NCBI GenBank assembly: GCA_947483555.1 | Contig: CANKMW010000001.1 | Coordinates: forward strand, 1 to 64,000 | Reading direction: 5' to 3' | DNA length: 64,000 bases | Source of the DNA: Myxococcales bacterium | Lineage (GTDB): Bacteria > Myxococcota_A > Polyangia > Haliangiales > Haliangiaceae | Shown here: one piece after another, positions 23,013 to 31,793 of the stretch | How positions within the stretch are numbered: position 1 is the stretch's first letter | How the letters are laid out: each line of letters opens with the position of its first letter | Made by a program: the position numbers and the translations under genes | The notes under the pieces: model-generated | What the model was told of the DNA's origin: nothing | Databases searched by the model: none | What the model saw: only the letters and a program-made list of their open reading frames with translations

Positions 23013-25178
23013 TCACTCGAGCAGCTCGATCGCCACCGGCGTGCCGTTGAAGACCGGCATCGCGCACAGCGGGTCCCGCACGGTGTCGTCGTGCAGACGG
23101 TTGACGTTGACTCCGGGATACTTCCGCGCCGTCGTCATGCCGCACTCGTAGGTGTGTCCCCAGTGCTGGTGCACGGCGACCACCCCGGCCGCGATCTCCG
23201 TGGAGACTCGGGCTTCGATCTCGATCGCGCCGATGCTCGAGAGGATGCGAACCCGGGCGCCGTCGCGAATGCCGAGGCGCGCGGCGTCGACGTCGTTGAC
23301 GGTCGCCCAGTTGCCGCGAAGCTTCTCGACCAGCGCCGGCACGTTGTGCAGCCACGAGTTGAAGCTCTGCTGACGCCGCGCCCCCGAGATGAGCAGGAAC
23401 GGCAGCGCGGACGTCGGCAGCGGCGGTGCGGCGAGCGCCCGCGGCACCTGCGCCACGAGCCGCGGCGGCGCGAGGTGGATCTTGCGATCGGCCGTGTGGA
23501 TGCGCTCCGCCAGGAACATACCGAAGCGCAAGGGCTGGCCGGGGAGACCGCGCGGGCTCTTCCTGAGCTTGCGGTACGACGGCGTCTTGCCGAGGAGGAG
23601 ATAGCGGTTCAAGAGCGCGGGCGTGAACCCGATGCCGACGGCGTCGAGCATCCGGGCGACCCGGTCGAACATCGGGTTGTTGAGGAACGGCACCCCCGCG
23701 GCACGAGAGAGATCCTTGAAGATGTCCCACTCGCCGCGCGCCTCACCGGGCGGATCGACGAGCTTCGGCCGCAGCTCGGCGTAGGGCGCCGGGTCGAACT
23801 GGTTGACGAGGAAATGGAACCCGCCGGTCTCGAACTGGGTCGCCGCCGGCAGCACCCAGTCGGCGAAGCTCGCCGTGTCGTTGAGGAAGATGTCGACCGA
23901 GACCAGCAGCTCCAGCTCGCGTAGCGCGCGCTCCGTCTTCGCGGTGTTCGGAAAGCTGATCACCGGATTGCCGGCCACCACGACCAGCGCGCGCACCTGG
24001 CCCTCGCCGGGCGTGAGGATCTCGTCGGCCAGGACCGCGGACGGCAGGCCGCCGAAGACCGGTGGGTAGTTGCCGATCCGCGATGGCGACGTGTTCTTGC
24101 GCCTGGTGAACTTCTCGATGAGCGCCGGGATGTCGAGCACGCCCGGGTTGTGATAGAGGCCGCCGGGTCGGTCGATGTTGCCGGTGATCGCGCACAGGGT
24201 CGCGACCGCCCACTCGGTCAAGACGGTGTTGTGGCTGGTCTGGACCCCGACCCGGGTCGTCGCGTAGGCACCGTCGGCAGCGGCGAAGCCGCGCGCGAGG
24301 TCGCGGATCGTGGCGGCTGGCACCGTCGTGATCTCCTCGGCGCGGGCCGCGGTGATCTCGGTGGTGAGCGCCTCCCACTGCTCGAAGCCCGTGGTGTGCG
24401 CCTCGACGAACGCCTGGTCGTGGAGTTGCTCGTCGATGATGGTCCGGATCAGCGCGAGCAGGAAGTAGAGGTCGGTCCCCGGACGGATGGCGAGGTGCCA
24501 GTCGGCGAGTCGCGCGGTCTGCGTGTGCCGCGGGTCGACGACGACAAGCTTGCCGCCCGCGGCCCGCGCCCGCTTGAGATCCTCGCCCACGTGCGGGCGT
24601 CGCTGGAGCAGCGTGAGCCCCTGGGTGACCAGCGGGTTGGTGCCGAGGAGGATCGCGAACTTCGCCCGCGCGACGTCGGGCTGGAGGATGAGGTTCTCGT
24701 TGCCGTAGAGCTCGTGGGCGACCACGCCGCGGTCGGTGTACTCGAGCGACAGCACGTTGTAGCTGTTCGGTGAACCGAACGCGTGACAGAACGTGTTGGT
24801 GGTGGTGATCGCCACCGAGTCGGCGGCGTTGCCCCAGTAGGTCGCGATCGCCCGCGGGCCGTGCGCGTCGGCGAGCGCGCGAAGCTTGCCACCGATCGCC
24901 GCGGTCGCCTCGGGCCACGACGCCTGCACCCACCGGTCGCCGTCGCGCCGGAGCGGGTGGGTAAGTCGGTCGGGCGAGTTCTGGTACCCGAGGAGGTTCA
25001 TCCCCTTGACGCAGACGTAGCCTTCCGAGAGCGGGTGTTCCTTGTCGGGGCGGACCTCGACCATCTTGCCGTCCGCGACGTCGACCTCGATGCCGCAGCA
25101 CGGCTCGCACGCGCCGACCTTGCACAGGGTCGGAATCGTCGCGAGCTTCGTCGCCGGCCGGGGTGTCTCTTCGTTCAT
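23013..25178 (-). CDS. Molybdopterin-dependent oxidoreductase with N-terminal 4Fe-4S motif
   Basis: 721 residues. The N-terminal Cys pattern C19-x4-C24-x3-C28 with C56 (YVCVKG) fits a 4Fe-4S site, slightly different from the usual C-x2-C-x3-C. VVVDPRHTQTARLADWHLAIRPGTD, NIDRPGGLYHNPG and LVVVAGNPVISFPNT are DMSO-reductase-family cofactor-binding blocks, and the C-terminal molydop-binding domain (about 590-720) is present. There is no Tat signal, so a cytoplasmic enzyme is likely. I cannot identify a Cys or selenocysteine metal ligand, so the substrate is open. GAGGAG lies 6 nt before the ATG. The divergent AraC gene is a likely regulator. Confidence 0.88.
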   Translation of the reverse strand: MNEETPRPATKLATIPTLCKVGACEPCCGIEVDVADGKMVEVRPDKEHPLSEGYVCVKGMNLLGYQNSPDRLTHPLRRDGDRWVQASWPEATAAIGGKLRALADAHGPRAIATYWGNAADSVAITTTNTFCHAFGSPNSYNVLSLEYTDRGVVAHELYGNENLILQPDVARAKFAILLGTNPLVTQGLTLLQRRPHVGEDLKRARAAGGKLVVVDPRHTQTARLADWHLAIRPGTDLYFLLALIRTIIDEQLHDQAFVEAHTTGFEQWEALTTEITAARAEEITTVPAATIRDLARGFAAADGAYATTRVGVQTSHNTVLTEWAVATLCAITGNIDRPGGLYHNPGVLDIPALIEKFTRRKNTSPSRIGNYPPVFGGLPSAVLADEILTPGEGQVRALVVVAGNPVISFPNTAKTERALRELELLVSVDIFLNDTASFADWVLPAATQFETGGFHFLVNQFDPAPYAELRPKLVDPPGEARGEWDIFKDLSRAAGVPFLNNPMFDRVARMLDAVGIGFTPALLNRYLLLGKTPSYRKLRKSPRGLPGQPLRFGMFLAERIHTADRKIHLAPPRLVAQVPRALAAPPLPTSALPFLLISGARRQQSFNSWLHNVPALVEKLRGNWATVNDVDAARLGIRDGARVRILSSIGAIEIEARVSTEIAAGVVAVHQHWGHTYECGMTTARKYPGVNVNRLHDDTVRDPLCAMPVFNGTPVAIELLE

Positions 25179-25184
25179 CGTCGG

Positions 25185-25201
25185 CTCCTCGACACACGGT
25201 A
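25185..25201 (-). promoter_or_regulatory. -10 box TACCGT and Shine-Dalgarno GAGGAG for the oxidoreductase
   Basis: On the minus strand TACCGT (25201-25196) is followed closely by GAGGAG (25190-25185) and the ATG at 25178. The predicted leader is only about 12 nt. Confidence 0.4.
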
Positions 25202-25243
25202 GCCGGTGTCGCGCACGACCGCTTGAACGTAGCTGCTATCGCG

Positions 25244-25249
25244 TACCAT
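25244..25249 (+). promoter_or_regulatory. -10 box TACCAT before the AraC-type gene
   Basis: TACCAT ends 6 nt before the ATG at 25256; a TTGAAC at 25223-25228 lies 15 bp upstream as a possible -35. GAGGA between box and ATG could instead act as a ribosome-binding site. Confidence 0.4.
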
Positions 25250-25255
25250 CGAGGA

Positions 25256-26008
25256 ATGCGGTGGTGCGGCCGATTCTTTCTCGACGGCGGGCGCATGGTC
25301 TACGATGGGCCGATCGGGGCGACGGCGGCACACGCCCACCACGCGTACCAGATCGTCGTCAGTGCCTCGGGCCGGCTGCACCTCGCCACTCGCAGCGAGC
25401 GCGCCGCGGCCGAAGCCGCCGTCATCCCACCGGACGAGCTGCACGCGTTCGAGCAATCCGCGCCACGGGCGGTGCTGCTGTACGTCGCGCCCGAGTCGCG
25501 CGTGGGCCGGCGGCTCGCCGCGCTGGCGCCACCGCGGTCACGACTGGCAACGTGGATCGAGGCGGCGGCCTCGCTCGGTCGGGTCCCGCTCGCCGAGCTC
25601 GCGACCTCCATCGAGGCTCGCGCGTTCGCAGACCATCTACTCGACGGGCTCGTGGGGTCGGTTGGACCGCCGCGGCCGTGGCCACCTGCCATCCAACGCC
25701 TCGTGACGTTGCTCCCCGGCCGTCTCGGCGACGCCGTGCGCCTGCCGGCGCTCGCGCGCGAGCTCGGCCTCTCGGAGAGCCGGCTCTCGCATCTCGTCAC
25801 CGAGCACGTGGGGATCCCGTTCCGCCCGTACCTGCGCTGGCTCCGGTTGGTGCGCGCGACCACCGAGATCGCGCGCGGCAGCACGATCACGGAGGCGGCG
25901 TACGCGGCCGGATTTTCCGACGGTCCCCACCTCACCCGCGCCTTCCGTCGCATGTTCGGGATCGCGCCCTCCGACGTGGCCGGCGTGGCGACGTGGCACG
26001 ACCTGTGA
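25256..26008 (+). CDS. AraC-family transcriptional regulator
   Basis: 250 residues. The N-terminal half is a cupin-like sensor (ATAAHAHHAYQIVVSASGRLHLATR, then PPDELHAFEQ). The C-terminal about 100 residues carry two helix-turn-helix motifs: LPALARELGLSESRLSHLVTEHVGIPFRPYLRWLRL, then STITEAAYAAGFSDGPHLTRAFRRMFGIAP, the AraC signature. It is divergent from the molybdopterin oxidoreductase with a 77-bp shared intergenic region, so it probably controls that gene and itself. The His-rich cupin face could bind a metal or small ligand; the effector is unknown. Confidence 0.88.
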   Translation: MRWCGRFFLDGGRMVYDGPIGATAAHAHHAYQIVVSASGRLHLATRSERAAAEAAVIPPDELHAFEQSAPRAVLLYVAPESRVGRRLAALAPPRSRLATWIEAAASLGRVPLAELATSIEARAFADHLLDGLVGSVGPPRPWPPAIQRLVTLLPGRLGDAVRLPALARELGLSESRLSHLVTEHVGIPFRPYLRWLRLVRATTEIARGSTITEAAYAAGFSDGPHLTRAFRRMFGIAPSDVAGVATWHDL

Positions 26009-26043
26009 CCGACAACGTCACACCCTGGCGGTCGCAACTGGCA

Positions 26044-26049
26044 TAGTCT
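26044..26049 (+). promoter_or_regulatory. -10 box TAGTCT, leaderless start of the zinc-protease-like lipoprotein
   Basis: TAGTCT ends 9 nt before the ATG at 26059; no ribosome-binding site is seen. Confidence 0.45.
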
Positions 26050-26058
26050 GCCCACGAA

Positions 26059-26973
26059 ATGCTCGCGCACAGAGCGATCGTCGCCCTCGTCATCATCCCT
26101 GTCGCAGCCTGCGGCGACAACCTGGCCGCGCCGGCGTTGGACGCTGCGCCAGTGTGCGTGCTGATCCAGCCTCCCGCCGACGACTGCAGCGATCCATGCC
26201 TCGACGAGCGCGGGCCCACGCTGGTCGCCGAGATCGCGGTCGGCGATCTCGCACTCGCCCCACCGCCCGCCGGCTCGACGCCGATCCGAGTCGGGCTCTT
26301 CTATACCATCGCGCCACAGCCGTCGAACGGGTGGACCAACGCGGATGCCATCGCACGTTTCCGCAAGATCGTCGTCGACACGAACGACATCTTCGTCCAG
26401 TGCGACATGCACCTGGAGGTCGAGGCCGCGCAGGTCGTGGCGCTCCCGGCCCGCTTGCTCGATCTGCAAGGCAACGAGGAAGGCTCGTTCGGCGGCCATC
26501 CGCCGCCCGGCACACCGGACCCCGATCTGTTCGACTACCAGCAGAACGAGCGGCTCACCGCCGAATCGCGCGAGCTGTTCGCCTACGGCAAGCTCCACAC
26601 GTCGAAGAATGCGATCTCGGCCTTCACGGTGAGCCACATCGTCTACTACTCGAACCAGCAACTCAGCGAGGCCGGGGGTCTCTCCAACCCGCCCAACATC
26701 TACCACCACGTCGACGACTATCCCTATCGCAACTCGGTGATCCTGGTGCCGACCTATGGCGCGTGTGGCGCGCTCCCCGGCGAGGTCGACCGCCGCACGT
26801 TCGCCCACGAGCTCGGTCACATGCTGCTCAACAGCGGCGGACACTCGACCGAGTTCCGCAACCTCATGAACGACGGCACGCGCCTGAGCACGGCGCAGTG
26901 CACGGCCATGCGAGCCAACCTCGATCGGCTCTATGGGACAGCCGAGCTGCCTGATCCGGGACCACCGTCGTAG
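26059..26973 (+). CDS. Zinc-metalloprotease-like lipoprotein
   Basis: 304 residues. A lipoprotein signal peptide has a lipobox-like VAAC (Cys18). The zinc motif HELGH (250-254) is followed by His262 (HExxHx7H) and by LMND at 269-272, which could be a Met-turn. This is a metzincin-like arrangement, though the spacing to the third His differs from the usual HExxHxxGxxH. Two Cys pairs near the N-terminus (PVCV and DDCSDPC) probably form disulfides. It is expected at the cell envelope. Its stop codon is immediately next to that of the convergent CotH gene with no base between. Confidence 0.72.
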   Translation: MLAHRAIVALVIIPVAACGDNLAAPALDAAPVCVLIQPPADDCSDPCLDERGPTLVAEIAVGDLALAPPPAGSTPIRVGLFYTIAPQPSNGWTNADAIARFRKIVVDTNDIFVQCDMHLEVEAAQVVALPARLLDLQGNEEGSFGGHPPPGTPDPDLFDYQQNERLTAESRELFAYGKLHTSKNAISAFTVSHIVYYSNQQLSEAGGLSNPPNIYHHVDDYPYRNSVILVPTYGACGALPGEVDRRTFAHELGHMLLNSGGHSTEFRNLMNDGTRLSTAQCTAMRANLDRLYGTAELPDPGPPS

Positions 26974-28272
26974 TCAGGGTAGCTGCGCCCGGACTCGCGG
27001 CGTTCGTTCCGTGACGAAGCGACGGATCCCGATCACGGGCGGCGGACTTCCGCCGGTGGCCAGCACGTCACCGTCGAGCGTGCTGGTGAACTCGGCGTCG
27101 GTGTAGGGCTTGCGCGGATCGTCGAGCGCGGCGCTCTGGATCAGGTCGCGGCGCTGGGTCAACTTGGTCGGAAGGCCGGCGACCAGGCCACCGTCAGCGA
27201 GAAGCTCGACGAGGACCGACGTGTACTGCGCCCGGAATGCGGGTACGGCGAGCACCTTGGTCAGCATCGGGCGCATCCCCACCGGCGAGGGGACCTGCGG
27301 ATCGTAGATGTTCCAGTCGAGGAGGTACTCGGTCGTGGTACCGCCGTGCCCGGCGGTGCCGAACGTGATGTCCAGATCCCACGGGATGTAGACGAACCGG
27401 CCCGACGTCGGATCACGGTAGAGGTAGTAGTTGTTGGCGAAGCCGGTGTACGCGTCGATGTGGGAGAGATACGTGTTCGCCGCGAGCCAGCGGAGATAGC
27501 GGCCGACGTCGAGCCGTGGCGGCAACTCCCTCTCGATCCGCGTCATGTCGTTGCTGGCGAGCAGCTCGCAGAGCGCGATGAGATCGGACCAGTCATTGGC
27601 GATCTCGTTGGTCTGCTTGCGGTAGGTGCCGTCGTCGTAGGCCGTTGGCAGCGCGCCGCGATACTCGAGCGACGCCGTCGAGGACTGCTTGTAGAGGTTG
27701 CCGTCGTTGTCGGCGAACGTGCGCGCGAGGAAGCGCTTGTCGACCTCCTCGACGTTGACGTAGAGGCCCCAGTACTCGTCGTTGACATAGACCCGCGCGT
27801 AGTTGGCGCGCGGCGCGATCACTCCGAGCTCGCGGAACAGCTCGTAGGCCGAGACCTCCCGTTCCATCGAAGGGTCGAGGACGGTGTTGTTCAGGTTGAT
27901 CTCGTTGCGGCCGAGGAAACGCTGGTCGGCCACGTACTCGTTCATGTCGACGTTGAACGACTTCTTGGTGCCGGCGCGGGCCAGCGACGAGTTGCCCTTG
28001 TAGCGAATCCCGACGTTGTCGACGACCTGACCGAGCGCCTCGAAGCGACCCGACACGTAGACGCGCGCAAACGGATCGGCGTCGAGCGTGGCGAGGTCCG
28101 CCGCGGCGATGGTCAGGCGTACGTCGACGATGGCGCCGGTCTCGTAGAACGGATCGGAGAGCGTGCCGACGGCGGCATCGATCGCTGGGATGCCACTGTC
28201 GTCTGTGTCTCCACCGCCCGGTCCTCCACAGTCGACGGAGGCGGCGAGCACCAGGATCGCGAATGCACGCAT
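26974..28272 (-). CDS. CotH-like kinase-family secreted protein
   Basis: 432 residues. Signal peptide with Cys at 15 (ILVLAASVDC), possibly a lipoprotein, then a Gly/Asp-rich linker. The CotH domain is recognised by VRLTIAAADLATLDADPF, GIRYKGNSSLARAGTKKSFNV, NEINLNNTVLDPSMEREVSAYELFRELG, ANYARVYVNDEYWGLYVNVEEVD, GNLYKQ and FVYIPWDLDITFG. CotH proteins are atypical protein kinases in spore coats; in myxobacteria many copies are secreted with unknown substrates. It is convergent with the zinc-protease-like lipoprotein with zero spacing. Confidence 0.88.
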   Translation of the reverse strand: MRAFAILVLAASVDCGGPGGGDTDDSGIPAIDAAVGTLSDPFYETGAIVDVRLTIAAADLATLDADPFARVYVSGRFEALGQVVDNVGIRYKGNSSLARAGTKKSFNVDMNEYVADQRFLGRNEINLNNTVLDPSMEREVSAYELFRELGVIAPRANYARVYVNDEYWGLYVNVEEVDKRFLARTFADNDGNLYKQSSTASLEYRGALPTAYDDGTYRKQTNEIANDWSDLIALCELLASNDMTRIERELPPRLDVGRYLRWLAANTYLSHIDAYTGFANNYYLYRDPTSGRFVYIPWDLDITFGTAGHGGTTTEYLLDWNIYDPQVPSPVGMRPMLTKVLAVPAFRAQYTSVLVELLADGGLVAGLPTKLTQRRDLIQSAALDDPRKPYTDAEFTSTLDGDVLATGGSPPPVIGIRRFVTERTPRVRAQLP

Positions 28273-28411
28273 CTTCGGATGCGTGCCCGCCTCGGCCGGC
28301 TACCTTCGGACTCCTGGGCGAAATTCGTGCAACGGCACGGATTGACAGCAGTCAGCGTCGCGTTGGCCGGATGGTCAGCGGGCGTGCAGAATGGGCGCTG
28401 CCGCAATGTCT

Positions 28412-28436
28412 GCGCGTGACCGTACCGGTCACGCGC
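28412..28436. promoter_or_regulatory. Perfect 11-bp inverted repeat upstream of the His/Gly-rich secreted protein
   Basis: Arms GCGCGTGACCG and CGGTCACGCGC separated by TAC, in the 227-bp region between the divergent CotH and secreted-protein genes, 63 bp before the ATG at 28500. No T run follows, so an operator is more likely than a terminator. A TTGACA at 28342-28347 has no good -10 partner. Confidence 0.4.
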
Positions 28437-28499
28437 GCCGAGCTCGACCGGCCCGCGCGGTGGCTCGTCCCATGCAACGATCCGAGGTAGAGGTGACTC

Positions 28500-29354
28500 A
28501 TGAGTCGCGCCACACATGTTCGAATGCTCCTCGCCATCGCGCTGGCGGCGTTCGTCGGCGGGCCTTCGCTCGCGGCAGCCGGTCCGCACGGCGGCGGTCA
28601 TCACGGCGGCGGTCATCACGGCGGCAGTCACTACGGCGGCGGTGGACACCGCCCGTCGCATGGCAGCGTCTCGCCCGGTCGAGCGTCGCGTGGATATGCC
28701 CCGCGCGCGCCGGTTCGAGACCACCGCCCGACCAGTCTCGGCGGCCATCGACCATACGGGCACCACGGCTACACGTACGGGCCATACTCCTACGGTCGCG
28801 GGTACTGGCCGTACTACGGCTACTACGGCACGTACGATGGCTACTATCAGCCGTACGGCTACCAGCCGTACGCTGGCGCGTCTCCCGGGATCGCTGCGCC
28901 GGTCGCGCCGCCGCCACCCCGGCCCCGTGCGCACCTCGGGCTCGCCGCTCATCTCGGCCAGTTCGAGCGCGACGACGGCGTCACCGCCGGGATGGCGGGC
29001 GTCTCGTTGCGGTGGCGCGGGCGCGTGCTCGAGGGCGAGATCGAGCTCGGCCGTCGCGTCTACGCCGGCGGCGATCTCGTCGAGCGGAGCGTTGGCGCCA
29101 CGCTGTACGCGAACCTCGGCGACCCGGACGGCTTCCATCCCTACGTCCTGGCCGGTGCCGGTCTCCTCGACACCGAGCGCGTGTTCGGCACCCTCGGTGC
29201 CGGGCTCGCCCTCCCGGTCGCGCCCCGGCTGACGCTCGCCGGCGACGTTCGCGCCGCCTCGATCGGCGATCGCAACGGCCACGACGACGCGAAGCTGCGC
29301 CACGATATGGCCCGCTCGCTCGAGGGCCGGCTCAGCGTGGTCGTCGACTTCTGA
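28500..29354 (+). CDS. Secreted protein with His/Gly- and Tyr/Gly-rich repeats and a barrel-like C-terminus
   Basis: 284 residues. Signal peptide to about residue 27 (MLLAIALAAFVGGPSLAAA). Residues 28-60 are GGGHHGGGHHGGSHYGGGGH-type repeats, suited to binding Ni, Cu or Zn. About 80-125 is Tyr/Gly/Pro-rich (YGYYGTYDGYYQPYGY). A Pro run follows (PPPPRPRAHLGL), then alternating strands ending SLEGRLSVVVDF, an outer-membrane barrel-like tail. A GAGG lies 7 nt before the ATG. Function is unknown; surface metal binding or adhesion are possibilities. Confidence 0.7.
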   Translation: MSRATHVRMLLAIALAAFVGGPSLAAAGPHGGGHHGGGHHGGSHYGGGGHRPSHGSVSPGRASRGYAPRAPVRDHRPTSLGGHRPYGHHGYTYGPYSYGRGYWPYYGYYGTYDGYYQPYGYQPYAGASPGIAAPVAPPPPRPRAHLGLAAHLGQFERDDGVTAGMAGVSLRWRGRVLEGEIELGRRVYAGGDLVERSVGATLYANLGDPDGFHPYVLAGAGLLDTERVFGTLGAGLALPVAPRLTLAGDVRAASIGDRNGHDDAKLRHDMARSLEGRLSVVVDF

Positions 29355-29366
29355 TTGTCTGAGCAG

Positions 29367-29446
29367 TGCAAGGCACGCACCATGCTCGATCCTGTCGACC
29401 TGGCCGGCGCCGTGTGATGTCGACGGTCACAGCGTGACCAACTCGG
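29367..29446. repeat. Dispersed intergenic repeat, copy R1
   Basis: 80-bp unit sharing conserved ends with 32205-32283: TGCAAGSCACGCACCA at the left and GTGTGAYGTC...CGGTYACAGCGTGA...ACTCGG at the right, with an unrelated middle. In R1 the right end contains the palindrome GGTCACAGCGTGACC. It lies between convergent genes. Confidence 0.5.
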
Positions 29447-29523
29447 AAGCCTCGGTCAGACGCTGGCGGAGGAACGACGCGGCCCGCGTGCCGCCCAGGC
29501 TCGCGAGCACGCAGGTCGCCGAG
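29427..29523 (-). pseudogene. Possible tail of a lost gene
   Basis: On the minus strand, directly downstream of the NTPase gene and in a different frame, about 32 codons read TCVLASLGGTRAASFLRQRL and end TEASELVTL at a TGA. Codon bias is good, but a TAG closes the frame just upstream. The end resembles the TESITL tail read from repeat R2. It could be a gene remnant carried with the repeat. Confidence 0.25.
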
Positions 29524-30174
29524 CTAGGCGCAACCGTCGAGGTCTAGGCGGCCGGTGCCATGCCCGCGACAGCAAGCCGGCAACTCGCGCCGGATCGCCT
29601 CGAGCGTGCGCTCGATCTTGTGCAGGAAGTCATCGGCGGGATCGATGATCGTCCGGTTCGGGTGCGCGCTCCAGGCGGCGAGGATGCGATCGTCGAGGGC
29701 TGCCGCCTCGTCGGCGCTCTCGCGCCGCACCGGGTTCGAGTGGTCGTAGCCCTGGAGCGCCGCCGGCGTGCGCAGGTGGATCACGGCGGCGTAGCGAGCG
29801 AGCTCGAGCTCGTGCGAGGTGCCGACCTCGGTCCACAACGCCTCGGACGGCGGCGGCCAGTACGCGAGGCCGTCGACGGTCCCGCGATCACACATCACGA
29901 TCGCGGCGGTTCCTTCCTCGAACGCGATCCGCTCGAGCTCCGCCTGGACCCGGTAGATCGCGCGCTGCGCGCCGGCGCGGCCCGCCCCGGTGTCGTGACG
30001 CGGGAAGCCACCCGTGAACAGCATGCTCGCGGCCTCGGGCAGCACGTGGACATGCTGGCAGAACGATCTGCGAACGACCTCGAGGACGGCGGTCTTGCCG
30101 GCGCCTGGACCGCCGGTGAGCGCCACGCGTCGCGGCACATGGACCAGCCTGGAACATTCGCAATCGGGGCGCAT
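29524..30174 (-). CDS. P-loop NTPase (AAA_28-like)
   Basis: 216 residues. The Walker A motif GGPGAGKT lies close to the N-terminus (RRVALTGGPGAGKTAVLEVV). Later blocks are HVLPEAASMLFTGGFPR, AAIVMCDRGTVDGLAYWP (Walker B-like) and YAAVIHLRTPA. This matches the small ATP-binding family related to the NadR C-terminal kinase domain; many are annotated only as ATP/GTP-binding proteins. A TTG at 30192 would add six residues, but the ATG at 30174 has GGAAG before it. The gene is divergent from the NtrC-type regulator. Confidence 0.8.
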   Translation of the reverse strand: MRPDCECSRLVHVPRRVALTGGPGAGKTAVLEVVRRSFCQHVHVLPEAASMLFTGGFPRHDTGAGRAGAQRAIYRVQAELERIAFEEGTAAIVMCDRGTVDGLAYWPPPSEALWTEVGTSHELELARYAAVIHLRTPAALQGYDHSNPVRRESADEAAALDDRILAAWSAHPNRTIIDPADDFLHKIERTLEAIRRELPACCRGHGTGRLDLDGCA

Positions 30175-30241
30175 CTTCCGGACGCAATGCAACGTTCAGG
30201 CCCGGATGCTGCGGGCTATGGTCCCGCCAGGAGACGGCCGG

Positions 30242-31642
30242 ATGATCAAGGCACGCGTGCTGGTCTGCGACGACAAGGAGAACATCGTGAAGTTGCTCGT
30301 CCGGATCCTTCCGGAGGACCGCTTCGACGTCACCACGGCTGGCGACGGCGCCCGCGCGCTCGCCCTGCTCGCCGCCAGCGACTTCGACGTCGTGGTGACC
30401 GACATCCGCATGCCCGGGGCAGACGGGATGGCGGTGCTCCGCGAGGCGCGGGCCCGCGATCCCGACGTCGAGGTCGTGCTGATGACCGCGTATGCGACCG
30501 TGCCGGCGGCGGTCGACGCCATGCGCCAGGGTGCGTTCGACTACCTGCCCAAGCCGTTCGAGCCCGACGAAGCGCTCCTGGTGGTCGAGCGTGCGCTCGA
30601 ACGCCGCCGGCTGCGCCAGCAGGCGGCCGACCTGCGCCGGGCGCTCGAGGGCATCCACCAGATCGACAACCTGGTCGCGCGCAGCCCGGCGATGACGCCG
30701 GTGCTCGCGCTCGTCCATCGCGCCGCCGGCAGCGACGCCACCGTGCTGGTCACCGGCGAGAGCGGCACCGGCAAGGAGGTGGTCGCGCGCGCGATCCACA
30801 ATTCCGGCGACCGCGGCGCGCACCCCTTCGTCGCGGTGAACTGCGGCGCGATCCCCGAGACGCTCCTCGAGAGCGAGCTGTTCGGCCACGCCAAGGGCAG
30901 CTTCACCGGCGCCACCTCCGATCACCACGGACTCTTCGAGGAGGCGGCCGGTGGCACCATCTTCCTCGACGAGATCGCCGACCTGCCCTTGCCCATGCAG
31001 GTCAAGCTCAACCGGGTGCTCCAGGAGCGCAAGGTCCGCCGGGTCGGCGCCACCGACGAGCGCAGCGTCGACCTCCGGGTCATCGCCGCGACCAACGTCG
31101 ATCTGAAGGCTCGCGTGGCCGCGGGCCAGTTTCGCGAGGATCTCTACTACCGGCTCAACGTCCTCGCGATCGCCCTGCCTCCGCTCCGCGAGCGGCGCGA
31201 CGACATCCCGGTCCTCGCCGCCTTCTTGCTCGAGCGCCGCGGAGCTCGCCGCGCCGACGCGCCCGGCGGGTTCACCGCCGAGGCGCTCACCGCGCTGGTC
31301 CAGTACGCCTGGCCCGGCAACGTCCGGGAGCTCGAGAACGCGATCGAGCGCGCGCTTGCGGTCACCGACGGTCCCCGCATCGAGCTCGAGGCGCTCCCCG
31401 ACGAGGTCGCGGCGACCCTGCGGCCCCGCATCACCCGCGGCACCGAGAGCCGGCTCACCTACCGCGAGGTGGTCGACCTCGCCCGCGACCGCGCCTCGCG
31501 CGAGTACCTGATCGCGCTCATGCGCGAGCTCGATGGTAACGTCACCGAAGGGGCGCGCCGCGCCGGCATGGAACGCGAGAGCCTGCACCGCCTGCTCAAG
31601 CGCTACGGTGTCCGGTCGGAGGACTTCAAGCCGAAGGACTGA
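30242..31642 (+). CDS. NtrC-type response regulator (sigma-54 activator)
   Basis: 466 residues. Receiver domain with acidic pocket DD10-11, phospho-acceptor D54 (VVVTDIRMPG), T82 and K104 (YLPKPFE). The AAA+ domain has Walker A GESGTGKE (172-179), the sigma-54 contact loop GSFTGA (219-224, Ser in place of the first Ala of GAFTGA, a known variant) and Walker [14 protein letters not shown] Fis-type helix-turn-helix (NVTEGARRAGMERESLHRLLKRYG) ends the protein. AGGAG at 30229-30233 precedes the ATG, and TATGGT at 30217-30222 is a possible -10. No sensor kinase gene is adjacent, so it is an orphan regulator here. Confidence 0.92.
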   Translation: MIKARVLVCDDKENIVKLLVRILPEDRFDVTTAGDGARALALLAASDFDVVVTDIRMPGADGMAVLREARARDPDVEVVLMTAYATVPAAVDAMRQGAFDYLPKPFEPDEALLVVERALERRRLRQQAADLRRALEGIHQIDNLVARSPAMTPVLALVHRAAGSDATVLVTGESGTGKEVVARAIHNSGDRGAHPFVAVNCGAIPETLLESELFGHAKGSFTGATSDHHGLFEEAAGGTIFLDEIADLPLPMQVKLNRVLQERKVRRVGATDERSVDLRVIAATNVDLKARVAAGQFREDLYYRLNVLAIALPPLRERRDDIPVLAAFLLERRGARRADAPGGFTAEALTALVQYAWPGNVRELENAIERALAVTDGPRIELEALPDEVAATLRPRITRGTESRLTYREVVDLARDRASREYLIALMRELDGNVTEGARRAGMERESLHRLLKRYGVRSEDFKPKD

Positions 31643-31793
31643 ATCGGACCAGCGGCGCCTTGCCGACCGTGAGGCGCGCGCTTGATGCCGCTCGAGCTCG
31701 GCGCGATCGAAGCGCGTGGCGCCGGATCGCGCGCCGCCGGGCGAGAACCGCGATGAGCATGCGGATCTCCATGAAGCACCTGCCGCTCCGAGA

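Noticed and set aside
23743..25296. 517-residue minus-strand frame inside the molybdopterin oxidoreductase gene
   Set aside because: Overlaps the real gene in another frame and is Arg/His-rich without motifs.
26970..26977. Possible terminator between the convergent genes ending at 26973 and 26974
   Set aside because: The stop codons are directly adjacent, so there is no intergenic sequence, and no hairpin spans the junction.
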